Below, in pieces: positions 47,537 through 60,993 of a stretch of DNA of 64,000 nucleotides. Position 1 is the stretch's first letter. Each line of letters starts with the position of its first letter. Under the pieces are notes generated by a model. It had not been told where the DNA came from and did no database searches. It worked only from the letters and a program-made list of their open reading frames with translations. The translations under genes were made by a program, and so were the position numbers. The DNA is from Cunninghamia lanceolata. Lineage: Eukaryota > Streptophyta > Pinopsida > Cupressales > Cupressaceae. The stretch covers positions 14,762,501 to 14,826,500 of the forward strand of contig BSBN01000140.1 in assembly GCA_027924645.1 (NCBI GenBank), given 5' to 3'.

Positions 47537-48550
47537 ACATAATCATGAGAGCAGAAATAAAATCAACACACATAACACAAGGATTTTTACATGGAAAACC
47601 CCGTTAAGGGAAAAACCATGGGGTGACTAAACCAAAATTGTATTCTCTGTTAAAAGAATAAGAAGTACAAAATGGCACTTGCCAATTAGGGCTCACTGCC
47701 CAAGCACACTACTCACAAGAGGCACACTGCCTACAAGAGACTCACTATCTACAAGGTATATAGAAAGTAATAAGATATTTGAACTGATGAGAGGCATCCA
47801 CATATGCTGAGGTTCAATTCTAGTTAGGCTCAATAAACTCTTCTAATGCACTTCATTCTTCCTCTGCTCTAATGCTATTGTTCTGTCACATACTAGATTT
47901 GTATTCCTGCTTCCACACTCCTCTCTGCCTTTCCTCACACATTCTCTCAACACACACACACACACCTTCATACTAAAATCCATCTGGTATATATATCTAC
48001 ATCAAGGATTTCAACATCTTTCTAGTCAACAACCAAAATACTCAAGATATTTACTAAATACTAGTCTATCGGTTGAATCCATGCTTAATATGTGATGCAT
48101 ATAAAAAATATAGACATAGAAGTCATCAATCATGTTGGCCAACCATGAATGATCCCTCAAGAAGCTTGATCACCATCAATTTCTCATCCAGATTAAAGTT
48201 TGATGCTCTGCTGGTTAGTTCTTCCTCAGTCTACTCTGCCTGTCAGGAACCCAACACTTAGATGCTCATATCTTTTCACTCTTTCATCACCAGAGGCTCA
48301 ATCTCTAGAATGTAGAATTCATGGTACTCCACTTGACTTCCCCAAGTCTACACTTTGCTAAGATACATCCTCTGAGAGATCTGGACCTAATTGTCAAACC
48401 TTGATGCATGGTCTGTTCTTGTTCACCGAACCAAAACACTCTTCAATCTGACTTCCGGTATAGACATACTATGTGCTGCAGATGTGTGGGATAAACTTTG
48501 TTTCCATCAATGAGAACAATAATGAAGCCACATAGTGTCTCTTGCCAACA
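47537..48550 (-). repeat. Element C 3' LTR, main piece
   Basis: Resumes C's LTR after B and ends ...CTTGCCAACA on the plus strand, next to the polypurine tract. It contains a short (CA)n run near 47,949-47,965. Small plus-strand frames here (for example 48,073-48,261) recur in the other LTR and are not genes. Confidence 0.9.
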
Positions 48551-48563
48551 ATCTCCCCCTTTG
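48551..48563 (-). other. Element C polypurine tract
   Basis: The minus strand reads AAAGGGGGAGAT, flush with the LTR start. Confidence 0.9.
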
Positions 48564-48793
48564 GCATTGATGGAAACACTTAGTGAAAAATGACTAAGTG
48601 TCATAGAAAGCTCCCCATCAGCTGATGCTCTGTTTTATGTAGATTTTTACCAAAGCTCCCCCTTTCCTAGATTCCACATTTTTCACTGCTCCTTACTCTG
48701 CCTTTGGTATCAATGGAAAAGGGTGGAATCCACACAAAAAATTTGCAAAAACCAACCTATACATAACCGCATAAGTATATATACATGTTATAC

Positions 48794-51700
48794 TTACATA
48801 TACTTAAGTATATCCGCAAAAGTGGTTTTCAACTGGACAAATTTTGTTGCCCAACTCTGCTTCATCCTGTCCAAAATTGAGATGTGACCACTTAACAAAA
48901 ATGCAAAAGCTTTTGCCCTCTTTAGGTCTGCTAGATCACTAGTCTGAGATGTGGTCTGAGCATCAGTTAGGGGCTCATGCATTGCATCTAAATTAGGGAT
49001 AATTATCCCTCTTAGCTCACTCATCCTACTTATTCTATTCTTCTTTTCCTTTTCAAGCCTCTTTATTTCATTTATAGTGGCAATAGCCTGGCACTCTTGA
49101 TTCATTATGGATGAGGTGAGAGGATCAAAATTCTGAGATAAACTTGATAGTTTACATTCTTGTTCTTTCACCTTTTTTGCAATGTCGTCTGTCACTATGG
49201 ATCAAGATAGACAAAATTTGTATAATTCTCCACCATCTTTAAGAGCATTTTCTAAGCTCTTTATCCCAATATCCAGATTTCTCCTATCATTTTCTATGAG
49301 TCCCTATACTTCAGAGAATCTCTTTCCCAAAAACTCTTTTCAGATTTTCTCTTCTGCTGATTTTTCCAAAGAATCAAAATGTGTGCTAACAGAATTAACA
49401 AGAGATTTCAAGTTACTGGATGAAGAGGCTGAAAGATTCTTTTGGAAGGATGGCATGATCTTCTCCAACACACCAGATGCAATCTCTATCATCTCATAGT
49501 CTTCCATGTGAGACTTCAAAATCTTTTCTTTTGCTTTAGCTTGAGAAAAAGATGCTACCTTCATTGTCTAGATTGGAGAGAGGGAGTCAAAATTGAGTGG
49601 TCCTTGAAGTAGTTCTGGTTCATCTATTTCCATCATCTATTTGGTTAGGAAGTTTTTCACTACTTCTACAATGTCTCTTGCCAGAGACAGAGTCTTCTTT
49701 CCTTTTGCAGCCTCAGAACTATCATCAGAGATCTTCTCTATGTGTTCTTCTTCTCTTCCCTTTTCCTCCTCTACTTGACTTCCTTCTTGTCTTCTCCTCT
49801 TATCTTCCTTCTCCTTCAGTTGCAGAGTCAGCAAGGGGATCTAGAAGAGAGATGTTTACTTCTTCATGGACTTCCTCTTCCAAAATAGAGGAATCCAAGT
49901 CCTTAGACCTCTCCTCACCTATCTCCTTTGGCTCTTCTACATTTTTCTCAGTAGATTCTTCTTTTGATATACTTAGTCCTTCGTCATCCATGGCAGAAGA
50001 TTCTTCATCTATTTCCTCTATGACAGGGAGATTGAATCTCTTGTAGACATTCCAGAGGATGTCTTCTATTTCTTTTGCTATTTGATGCATCTCTCCAAGC
50101 ATAAGTTTGTTCATTCTAGCTTTGCTCCCGAACTCATCCTTGCAGTCCTTGAAGATCATGGTCATTTGTTTTGGAGTAATGGAAGGATAGAGTTGAATTA
50201 CAATCTATTCCTAGATCTCAAGGTCCTTTGCCTTAGCATTCTCCTTTCTCAGTTCAAGTTCCTTCTCTAGACTTTTGGGAATTAGAGAGATGATTTCAAT
50301 CAATGCTTTATTATAAATGTTTAGGTACCTGACTATAGCATCTTCCAAGATTTTCTTGTCAGCATCACTATATTCATCATAAAATTTAGTGACTAGTTAC
50401 AAGTTCCCATCAACTGTGACTACCTTGATGATATCATCTTTAGAGAAAGTAGGCCTTTCAACAAATTATTTTGCCTCTTCTTCTTTGTTTGCACTGACAG
50501 AGGATTCACCTGAAGTTTTATTCTTCTTCTTCATTTTCTTAACTTCCTCATCGGTCTCTGTTTCTTCATCATCCTTTTGGATTATATAGGACCTTGTGTC
50601 CTTGGTTTTTGTTCTCTTTTCTCCCTTGCCAAATGTCTTGGCTTCCAGTTTGGAGGATCTTGAGCTCTTAAAAGTGGTAGGTGCAGAGCTCTTGGAGGAT
50701 CTAGTCTGGGAGGGTGCTTGCACCGGATCACTTTCTTTTTCTGCTTCTTGTCTCTCTTTCTCTCTCTATTTGCATCAACTTCCTCTTTTGTAATGCCATA
50801 TCTTTTGGTAACTTCCTCTACTTGCCTTCTCACTTTTCTTTTCATCTATGGTTGTCTTAGTTCAACATGTATTTTTACACTTAATTCTTGAAAGGTTCCA
50901 AACCTTTCTGCCTCAGGTTCCTTAGACTGACTCAGCAGGTGTTGGACATGCAGTTCTAGGATTTTCTCATCTACCTCATAGCCCATTGGCATAATCTAGA
51001 CTATTCTGGGCTCCACTACCTCCATTAGGCATTGATCAGTGTCTACCATGAAACATACTGTATCCTTATATTTTTCAACTAGAGATTGGGGAACTCTTTC
51101 TCTAGCCTACATCATACTTTGGAAGTTCTTGAAGTATTCCCAGAGTGCTATACTTTGAGCCTTGGCATCACCAAGTCCATACATATAATCTCTAATTTGT
51201 ATGGCAACTAATCTATCATTTTTCCATACCGAGCCACTTGATCCAGGTAGCTCATTCATATAGTAAAAGAATAAACATAGTATTAGCCCACAATACTTGA
51301 ATGAGTTCTTCTTGTCCTTCTTGATCTTTTGCAGGTTTTCGAGTAGCTGGCTTAGGAGAAGCTCGCATAGATCATAGTCTACATTTTCCCTTAGCATCTG
51401 ATATGTAGTATAAATTACAGTTCTAGATACAAAGTTCTCCCTACTAGAATGATATATTTTGTATCCAATTATCGAGGCAAATTTGATATCCAGATCTGTG
51501 ATATCTTCTATTATCATTGCTCTTTTGTCAAACTTTGATCCGGTAGCCTCACTTTTTTATTTGGTTCTTGATAGATTTAAGAGCAGGTAACCCACCAGAT
51601 GAGTGCAAACCAGTTACTGCCCTAATTGCATCCTTTGTTATCTTGAAGGGCTTCAACAACCACATGAAGTTGTCATGAATTCTGCTAAGAACATACTAGA

Positions 51701-52010
51701 ACCATTCATCTTCTACAAAATAGGGGAAGTGGATGCAATGTCCAAAATGCTTATCCCAAATGGCCTTGTATGAGGTTTGAGTTCAAAGGATTCATCTATT
51801 AGTTGTTTATGGTAGATATCCATCAGCTTTGATTCTCCAAATTCCTCAATATTTGCATGGATGTATACCCTAACATCCTTCTACGTGTAGAACCCCATGT
51901 AGAATGCTAGAAAAGGCACCTAAGGGATCAACCTCTAGGGATTTGTAGGGGTGTTTCTTAAAATTTGGACGTGGCCTATCAGTGATCTTAAAAATATTTG
52001 GAGTAACCAT
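48794..52010 (-). pseudogene. Element C ORF2, unknown, broken
   Basis: The counterpart of ORF2 in B and D, from ATG 52,010 (MVTPNIFKITDRP) to TAA at 48,794-48,796 (...KYM). Shared landmarks include ASIIGYKIYHSSREN, FKYCGLILCLFFYYMNELP and GHISILDRMKQSW. Its length is not a multiple of three, so at least one net indel is present, and stops at Gln codons are common. Function unknown. Confidence 0.75.
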
Positions 52011-52661
52011 CTTGCAAAAAGATTCAGAGAGAGGTATTCATGAATGGAAATACCTTTTTACACTTCTAGGGTTCACAAAATGAGTCAGAAAAGATCACTA
52101 GTTGAATCAAATTCGGCGGTTGATCTTTGAGAGAGTTGAAACAATCTTGTTGCAAAGCTCTTCCTTTCTTCTTTTCAAATGCAAATGTGCAAAAGATGAA
52201 TTAAAGAACCCTTATATGTTTGTGCAAACCCTAATTTCATATTGCAATAAATGCACACCTTAAGTCATTCTAGTTCCCTTGTTCTGACCTTGTTCTAAGA
52301 GAGATCCTTCTGAGTCATTGAGATGCACTTAGAATTTTTCTTAGTGATAATTTACAATGTATCTCCCTTCCTCCAATCATGCCATTTATCCATAGATCAA
52401 GATATTTCAATTTTGAATCATACCGGATCTAACTGTGAAAATCCTACTTTTACTAGAAAGCTGTCAAACCAAATCAATCTTGGATGATCAGACTCTTCAA
52501 ATCTCCTTGTGGATCTTTCATATTTTTACTGAGGGTTATTTAGATATCTCTTTGAGAACTCTTCTATCCGCAACACTCCATGTGCCAATTTTAGGCACCA
52601 ATTGACTGGCTGGGGGAATTTATTTTCCTTTACAACTCCCCCTGAGCCAGAGCTCATCTAT
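52011..52661 (-). other. Element C spacer between ORF1 and ORF2
   Basis: Carries the CTCAGGGGGAG-type motif on the minus strand at about 52,637-52,658. Otherwise non-coding. Confidence 0.55.
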
Positions 52662-53843
52662 TTAGTTTCTGGAAGGAATCTCAACATCAGATCCTGGTGT
52701 GGATCCATCCCCAACATTTTTTGTACTTCTCTTTACCCAAATCTTGTTCATCTCCCTTTGAACTTCATCCACATTCACTTTTCTTTTTCCTTTGTCTTGA
52801 TTTTGATTATGATGCACCGGACCCTTTTTCTCCCGATTCTTACTTCTGCAGAATTTGGCAATATGACTAGATCTATTGCAGTTGTAACAAACAACATTTC
52901 TTTGCATGTTTGACTGATATCCTCTTGATCTGCATTGATTAGCCATATGTCCCATTCTATTGCAAGCAAAGCATCTACCATTGAATGAATTGTTTATTTG
53001 CATATTTCTATATTAATGAGATTTGTGACCATACCTTTTGCAGTTGAAACACTATCCAAAGAATGATGAATTAGTCTGATTCATTCTACTTCTGCACTAA
53101 GTTGCTTTATGATCGAATTTGTTGAAATTGTAGCAGTATCCATTGAAGGATGGATATCTTTGAGCATTTGGTTGCCTTACCAGAGGTCTTCTAGACCTGT
53201 TTCTTTGATTTCCTAATCCAGAGTTCTTCTAACTGGATCCAGAGCTTTCACCTTTCTCATAACCCAAGCCATGCTTGTCATCTACCCTCTTTTGTCTTTC
53301 AAGAAGAACTTCAAGTTGAGCAAAGCTTATCTTGAATTTCTCTTTGTATTCATTTTCTTTTTGAAGATCCCTTTTAAGAGTGTCTATCTGATTCTCAAGT
53401 TGTTCTTCATTATCTCTAGCTTCTTCAAGATCAGATTCTAGATGCCTGATTATTCTATCCATTTTGTGGCAGCTTTCTAACTTCTCCTTGAGAGATTGTT
53501 TTAGATTATCTTCAATTTCTGTTTTCTCTTCTATCTCTTGGGTGAATCTCATAACCCCTGATTCCATTTCATGTTTTACCATAGTTACCTATTTTGATAG
53601 CTTCTCACATAGCTTGTTTTTCTCATTTAGATCTTCATTAGTATCATTGGCTTCACTTTGACTTGCTAATTGTTGAAGTAGTTCCATTCTCTTTTTCACA
53701 GAGATACTCAGTTTTTCTTTTAGTTCATTTATGAAATCATCAGCTTGTTTGAGTCTTTCCCTCAAGTTATTGACTTCATAGTGAGATTGCTCAAGATCAT
53801 CTAGGGCAGACTAAAGATGTTCCCTCATACCATACATATCCAT
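52662..53843 (-). pseudogene. Element C ORF1: coiled coil plus CCHC knuckles
   Basis: 394 codons in frame from ATG 53,843 (MDMYGMRE) to TAA 52,662. The coiled coil precedes four knuckle positions. The last two are intact (CFACNRMGHMANQC, CYNCNRSSHIAKFC). The first has lost its second Cys and has a TAG before its last Cys. The TAG just before knuckle 2 is shared with B and D. Confidence 0.82.
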
Positions 53844-53893
53844 TGTGATTCCTAGATCTTCCTTAAGCTGTTAGGATTTGTTTAGAGGAACTT

Positions 53894-53906
53894 GGCTCTG
53901 ATACCA
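53894..53906 (-). other. Element C primer-binding site
   Basis: The plus strand reads GGCTCTGATACCA, the complement of the Met-tRNA primer site. It lies two bases from the LTR. Confidence 0.92.
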
Positions 53907-53908
53907 AT

Positions 53909-54769
53909 TGTTGGAAACAAGGCAGATAACTAAGAGGGGGGGTGAATCCGTTATCTTAAATATCATAACTTTCTTTTCTTCTTTAATATTAATGTAACAT
54001 CAAAACATAAGAGCATACATAATCATGAGAGCATAAATAAAAGCAGCACACATAACATAAGAATTTTTACGTGGAAAACCCTGTCAAGGGAAAAACCACG
54101 GGGTGACTAACCCAAGATTGTATTCTCTATTAAAAGAAAAAGAAGTACAAAATGGCACTTGCCAATTAGGGCTCACTTCTCGAGCACATTGCTCACAAGA
54201 GACACACTACCTACAAGAGACTCATTGTCTACAAGGTATATAGAAAGTAACTAGGTGTTTGAACTAATGAGAGGCATGCATATATGTTGAGGTTTAGTTC
54301 TGGTTAGGCTCAATAAACTGATCTAATGCACTTCATTCTTCCTCTGCTCTAATGTTGTTGTTCTATCACATACTGGATTTGTATTCCTGCTTCCACACTT
54401 CTCTCTACCTTTCCTTACACATTCTATCAACACACACACACACACACACCTTCATACTAAAATCCATCTAGTATATATATCTGTATCAAGGATTTCAACA
54501 TCTTTCTAGTCGCCAACCAGAATACTCAAGATATTTACTAAATACTAGTATGTTAGTTGAATCCATGCTTAATATGTGATGCGTATAAAAAATATAGACA
54601 TAGAAGTCATCAATCATGTCGGCCAACCATGAATGATAACTCAAGAAGCTTGATCACCATCAATTTCTCATTTGGATTAAAGTCTAATGCTCTGCCGGTT
54701 AGTTCTTCCTTAGTCTACTTTGCCTGTCAGGAACCCCACACTTAGATGCTCATATCTTTTCACTCTTTC
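53909..54769 (-). repeat. Element C 5' LTR, main piece
   Basis: Starts TGTTGGAAACAAGG on the plus strand and is cut at 54,769 by element D. The remainder is 62,343-62,609. The total of about 1,123 bp matches C's other LTR. Confidence 0.92.
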
Positions 54770-55884
54770 TGTTGGAAAGAGACACTGTGTGGCTTCATGA
54801 GTGTTGTCATTTATGGAAACAAAGTCCATCCCACACATCCATAGGACATGGTATGTCTATACCGGAAGTTAGATTGAAGAGTATTTTGGTCTGGTGAGCA
54901 AGAATAGAGTATACAACAAGATCTGACAATCAAGTCTGGATCTCTCAGAGGAAGTATCTCAGCAAAGTATAGACTTGGGAAAGTCAAGAGGAGTATCATG
55001 ATTGATACATTCTAGAGATTGAGCCTCCGATGATGAAAGAGTGAATAGATATAAGCACCTAAGTGTTGGGTTCCTATTTGGCAAAGTAGACTGAGGAAGA
55101 TTGACTGGCAGAGCATCAGACCTTAATCTGGATGAGTAATTGATGGTGATCAAGTTTTTTAAGGGATCATTCATGGTTAGCTAACATGATTGATAAATTC
55201 TATAACTATTTTTTTGATACACATTACTAAGTAAGCATGGATTCAACTGACAGACCAGAGTTTGAAAATATCTTGAGTTTTCCAAATGCCAACTAGAAAG
55301 ATGTTGAAATCCTTGGTGCAGATATATATACTAGATGGATTTCGATGTGAAGGTGTGTGTAGTGTGTTGTGTTGTGTGAAGAAAAGTAAAGAGTAGTGTG
55401 GAAGCAACAATATAGGTCCAATATGTGACAAGACAACAACACTAAAGAAGAGGAAGAATGAAGTGTAGTAGATCAGTGTATTGAGCCTAAGTGAAACTAA
55501 ACCTCAGCATATGTGGATGCTTCTCATTAGTTCAAACACCTGGATACTTTCTTTATACCTTGTAGACAGTGAGTCTCTTGTAGGCAGTGAACCTCTTGTG
55601 AGCAGTGTGCTCGAGTAGTGAGCCCTAATTGGCAAGTGTCATTTTGTACTTCTATTCTTTTAACAAAGAATAAAATCTTGGGTTAGTCACCCTATGATTT
55701 TTCCATTAACAGGGTTTTCTATGTAAAAATCCTTGTGTTATGTGTGTTGATTTCATTTATGCTTTCATGTTCATTCATGCTTATATGTTTTGATACTGCA
55801 CTATTATTAAAGAAGATAAGAAAGTTAAGAAGTTTAATATAACTAATTGACCTCCCCTCTCAGTTATCTGCCTTGTTTCCAACA
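54770..55884 (+). repeat. Element D 5' LTR
   Basis: TGTTGGAAAGAGAC...TTTCCAACA, 1,115 bp. TATA-like ATATATATAC near 55,322-55,331. Confidence 0.94.
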
Positions 55885-55887
55885 ATT

Positions 55888-55900
55888 CATATCAGAGCTA
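55888..55900 (+). other. Element D primer-binding site, mutated
   Basis: TCATATCAGAGCT in place of TGGTATCAGAGCC. Three changes would weaken tRNA pairing. Confidence 0.8.
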
Positions 55901-55948
55901 AGTTCTCTAGACAGAGCCTAATAGCTTGAGGAAGATTCAAGAATTTCA

Positions 55949-57130
55949 ATGGATATGTATGGTATTAAGGAACAACTTTAGTCTGCCCTAGATGATCTTG
56001 AGTAATCTCACTCTGAAGTCAACAACCTGAGGGAAAGACTCAAACAAGCTGATGATTTCATAAATGAACTCAAAGAAAAACTAAGTATCTCAGTGAAGAA
56101 AAGAAAGGAACTACTTCAACAATTAGCAAGTCAAAGTGAAGCCAATGATACTAATTAAGATCTGAATGAGAAAAACAAGTTATGTGAGAAGCTATCAAAA
56201 GAGGTCATTATGGTAAGACATGAAATGGAATCAGGAGTTATGAAATTCACCCAAGAAATTGAGGAGAAAAGGAAAATTGAAGATAATCTAAAGCAATCTC
56301 TCAAAGAGAAGTCAGAAGACTGCCACAAAATGGATAGAATAATTAGACATCTGGAATCTGATCTTGAAGAAGCTAGAGATAATGAAGAACAACTTGAAAA
56401 TCAAATAGGCTCTCTTAAAAGGGATCTTCAAACAACAAATGAATACAAAGAAAAATTTAAGATAAGCTCTACTCAACTTGAAGTTCTTCTTAAAAGCCAA
56501 AAGAGGGTAGATGACAAGCATGACTTGTGGTATGAGAAAGGTGAAAGCTCCGGATCCAGTCAGAAGAACTTTGGATTAGGAAATTCACGGAACAAACCTA
56601 GAAAACCTCCGGTAAGACAACCAAATGCTTGAAGATATCCATCCTTCAATGGATACTGCTACAATTGCAATAACTTCAGTCATAAAGCAAATCAGTGCAG
56701 AAGAAGAATGAAGAAGACTAATTCATCCTTCTCCAGATAGTGCTTTAATTGCAAAAGGTATGGTCACAAATCTCATGAATGCAGAAATATGCAAATAAAC
56801 AATTCATTAAGTGGTAGATGATTTGCATGCAATAGAATGGGACATATGGCTAATCAATGTAGATCAAGAGGACTTCAGCCAAATATGCAAAGAAATGTTG
56901 TTTGCTACAATTGCAATAGATCTGGTCATATTGGCAAGTTCTGCAGAAGTAAGAATCAGGATAAAAGAGGTCTAGTGCATCATAATCAAAATCAAGACAA
57001 AGGAAAAGGAAAAGTAAATGTAGATGAAGTTCAAAGAGAGATGAACAAGATTTGGGTCAAGAGAAGTATAGAAAATGTTTGGGATAGATCCGCAATAGAA
57101 TCTAGTGCTGATATTCCTTCTGAAAATTGA
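55949..57130 (+). pseudogene. Element D ORF1: coiled coil plus CCHC knuckles
   Basis: 394 codons from ATG 55,949 (MDMYGIKEQL) to TGA 57,128, without frameshift. The coiled coil (HLESDLEEARDNEEQLENQI) precedes four knuckle positions. Knuckle 1 has Ser for Gly (CNNFSHKANQC). Knuckle 2 is intact. Knuckle 3 has lost its first Cys to a TGA. Knuckle 4 is intact (CYNCNRSGHIGKFC). It shares the TAG before knuckle 2 with B and C. Confidence 0.83.
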
Positions 57131-57762
57131 ATAGATGAGCTCTGGCTCAGAGGGAGTCAATAGGGAAAACAAAGAAAACAAATTCCCCCAGCCAGTCAAC
57201 TCATGCTTGAAATTGGCACATGGAAAGTTGTGAATTAAAGGGTTCTCAGAGAAATATCTAAATAAACCTTGGTAAAGATATGGAAGATCCACAAGAAGTC
57301 TTGAAGAGGTTAAGCATCCAAGATTGATATGGTTTGACAGTCATCCGATAAAAGAATGACTCTCGTAGTTAGATCTGGTATGATTCTAAGTTGAAATATC
57401 CTTGATCTGCGGATAAATGGAATGGTTGGAGAAAGGAAAATAGATTATCAATAAGTGAATCTTAGTGATCCAAAATGATCTCTTTTAGAACAAGAAGAAC
57501 AAGGCAACCAGAATGACTTAAGTTGTGCGTTTATTGCAAAATGGAATTAGGGTTTGTGCTGAAATAAAAGGGTTCTTTTGTTCATCATTTACACATTTAC
57601 ATCCGAGAAGAAGGATCTCTACAACAAAATTGCTTCAAACCTCTCGAAGATCAAGTGCAGAAGTCGATTCATCCAGCAATCCTATCCGGCTCATATCGTG
57701 AATCCTAGAGGCGTAAAAAGGTATTTTTGCTCTTGAATATCTCTCTCTAAATCTTTTGAAAG
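57131..57762 (+). other. Element D spacer between ORF1 and ORF2
   Basis: Contains CTCTGGCTCAGAGGGAG at about 57,140-57,156, a variant of the shared motif. No protein domain seen. Confidence 0.55.
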
Positions 57763-60700
57763 ATGGCTACTCTAAATGCTGTCAAAATCACAGATAGACA
57801 GTGCCCTAAGATCAAGAAACACCCTTACAAATCTCTAGAAGTTGATCCTTTAGGCGCCTTCTCTAGCATTCCACATGGGGTTTTGCATGTAGAAGACATT
57901 AGGGCATACATTCATGCGAATATTGAGGAATTTGAGGAATCCAAGATGATGGATATCTATCACAAGCAGTTAATAGATGATTCATTTGAGCTCAAACCTT
58001 AGTACAAGGCCATCCAGGATAAGCATTTTGGACATTGCATCCATTTTCCCTATTTTACAGAAGATGAATGGGTCTAGTATGTTCTGAGCAGAGTGCATGA
58101 CAACTTCATGTGGATGATGAGGCCATTTAAGATCACAAAAGATGCCATTGGGGTGGTAACCAGATTGCACTCATCCAATGGGTTGCTTGCTCTCAAATCA
58201 GTCAAAAACCAAACTGTAAGTGAGGCTACAGGATCAAAATTTGATAAGAGAGAAATGACTATAGAAGATATCACTGATCCAGATATCAAGTTTGCCTCTA
58301 TGATAATTGGCTATAAGATATATCACTCCAGCAGGGAGAATTCTTTATCCAAAACTGTAATTCATACTATTTATTAGATGCTAAGGGAGAATGCAGATTA
58401 TGATCTTTGTGAGCTTCTTCTGAACCAACTATTGGAAAAATTACAAAAGATCAAGAAGGACAAGAAGAACTCATTCAAATATGGTGGCTTGATATTATGT
58501 CTCTTCTTTTACTACATGAATGAGCTCCCCAAATCTAGTGGTTGGGTATGACAAAATGACAAACCAGTTGCCATACAAATTAGAGATTACTTGTATGGGT
58601 TTTGTGATGCAAAGGTTCAAAGTACAGCACTCTGGGTATACTTCAAGAACTTTCAAAGTATGATGCAGGCCAGAGAGAGAATCCTCCAGTCTCTAGTTGA
58701 AAAATACAAGGATACAATGTGCTTCATGGTAGACACTGATCAATGCCTAATGGAGGTTGTGGAACCAAGAATAGTGTGGATTATGCCAATGAGATATGAG
58801 GTGGATGAGAAAATTTTGGAACTACATGTCCAACACCTACTAAGTCAGCCTAAGGACCCTGAGGCAGAAAGGTTTGGTACCTTTCAAGAATTGAGTGTAA
58901 AAACTCATGTTGAACTAAGGCAACTTGAAATAAAGAGAAATGTCAGGAAGGAAGTAGAGGATTTTGCAAAGAAATATGGCATATCAAAGGAAGCAGTTGA
59001 TGCCAACAGAGAGAAGGTAGAAAGGGTAGAGAAAGAAAGGCAAGAAATAGAAAAAGAAAATGCTTCAGTGTAAGCCCCCTCCTGGACTAGATCCTCAAAG
59101 AGCTCTGAACCTGCCACTGCTAAGAGCCAAAAAGCCTCAAAACTAGAAGCAAAGACATTCATAAAGGGAGAGAAGAGAACTAAGATAAAGGCCACAAGGT
59201 CTTACACCAGCTAGAAGGATGATGAAGAGACATAGTCAGATGAGGAGATGAAGAAAATGAAGAAGAAGAAGAAGAAATCATCTGGTGAATCATCTACCGG
59301 TCATAACAAGGAAGAAGAGGCAGAAGAATTCATTGAAAGGCCTACTCTCTGCATTGATATAATCATCAAATCAGTCACTGTGGATGGGAATCTGCAACCA
59401 ATGACTCAATTTTATGATGAATAGAATGAAGCTGATAAGAAGATCCTGCAAGATGCCACAGTCAGGTATCTAAACATCTATAACAAAGCATTCATTGAAA
59501 TCATCTCTCTAATCCCCAAAAGTCTAGAAAATGAACTTGAGATGAGGAAAAATAATGCCAAAGAAAAGGATATGGAGATCTAGGAACAAATAGCTATTCA
59601 GCTCTATCCTTCCATCACTCCAAAACAAATGAATATGATCTTCAAGGATTGCAAGGATGAATTCTAGAGCAAAGCTAGAATGAATAAACTTATGCTCGGA
59701 GAGACTGATCAGGTGGCAAAAGAGACTGAAGACATCCTCCGGAATGCATATAAAAGATTCAATCTTCCTGTCATAGAGGATATAAGTGATGAACCTTCTG
59801 CCATGGGTGTCGAAGGATAAAGTGCATCAAAGGAAGAATGCACAGAGAAAATTGTAGAAGAATCAAAGGAGATAGGTGAGGAGAAGACTAAGAACTTGGA
59901 TTCCTCTGCTCCGGAAGAGGAATTCCCTGAAGAAGTAAACATCTCTCTTTTGGATCCCCTTGCTGAGTCTGGAACAGAAGGAGAAGAATGAAAAGATGAG
60001 AAAATTAGTCAAGAAGAAGAGGTCAAGGGAAGTCAAAAAGATCAAACAGAGAAAACCCTAGATGATAGTTCTGAGACCATAGAAGGAAAGAAAACTTTGT
60101 CTCTGGCAAGAGACACTGCAGAAGTAGTTAAAGACTTATTGACAAAAGAAATGATGGAATTAGATGAACTAGAGCTATTCCAAGGACCATTCAATTTTGA
60201 TTCTCTCTTCCCGGTTTAGACAATGAAGATAGCATCCTTTGCCCAAGCAAAGGAAAAAGAAAAACTTCTGAAGTCTCACATGGAAGACTGTGAGCTGATA
60301 GAGATTACATCTGGTGTGTTAGAGAAGATCATGCCATCATTCTAGAAGGATCTTTCAACCTCTTCATCTGATAATCTGAAATCTCTTGTCAATTCTATTA
60401 ACACACATTTTGATTCTTTGGAGAAAGTAGCAGAAGAGAAAGTTCGGAAAGAGTTTTTGGGTAAGAGATTCTCTGAGGTACAAGGACTTATAAAAAATGA
60501 TAGGATAAATTTGGATATTGGGATAAAGATCTTAGAAAATGCTCTTAAAGATGGTGAAGATCTATACAAATTTTATCTATCTTGGTCCACCGTGACAATA
60601 GATATTACCAAGAAGGTGGAAGAACAAGAGAGCAAACTATCAAGTTTATCTCAAAATTTTGATCCTCTCAGCTCTTCCATAATATATCAATAATGTCAGA

Positions 60701-60993
60701 CTATTGCAGCTATAAATGAAATAAAGAAGCTTCAGAAGGAGAAGAAAAATAGAATAAGTAGGCTATGTGAACTAAGAGGGATAATTATCCCTAAGTTAGA
60801 GGCAATACATGAGGCCCTAACTTATGCCCATACCACAGTCTGGACCAGTGATCTGGTAGACTTAAAAAGGGCAGAAGCTTTTGCATTTTTGCTAAGTGGT
60901 CACATTTCAATTTTGGATAGGATGAAGAAGAGTTGGATGACAGAAGTGGTTCAGTTGAAGACCACCTTTGCAGATATACTTCAGTATATGTAA
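57763..60993 (+). pseudogene. Element D ORF2, unknown, 1,077 codons, frame intact apart from stops
   Basis: ATG 57,763 (MATLNAVKITDR) to TAA 60,991 (...FADILQYM), one frame. I count 15 premature stops (10 TAG, 3 TAA, 2 TGA). B or C often keep Gln or Trp at these sites. Plan: globular part to about residue 330 (DPLGAFSSIPHGVLH, MTIEDITDPDIKFASMIIGY, FKYGGLILCLFFYYMNELP, RIVWIMPMRYEVDEKILELH), basic Ser/Lys linker, acidic tract, then coiled coil (KEKKNRISRLCELRGIIIPK) and a conserved tail (LLSGHISILDRMKKSW). The hydrophobic GLILCLFFYYM could be a buried helix or a short membrane segment. There is no signal peptide and no catalytic motif. Possibly a structural or env-like accessory protein; function unknown. 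Confidence 0.78.

Noticed and set aside
47945..47966. (CA)n run as an independent microsatellite locus
   Set aside because: It is part of the element C LTR and recurs with a different length near 54,431-54,450 in the other LTR.
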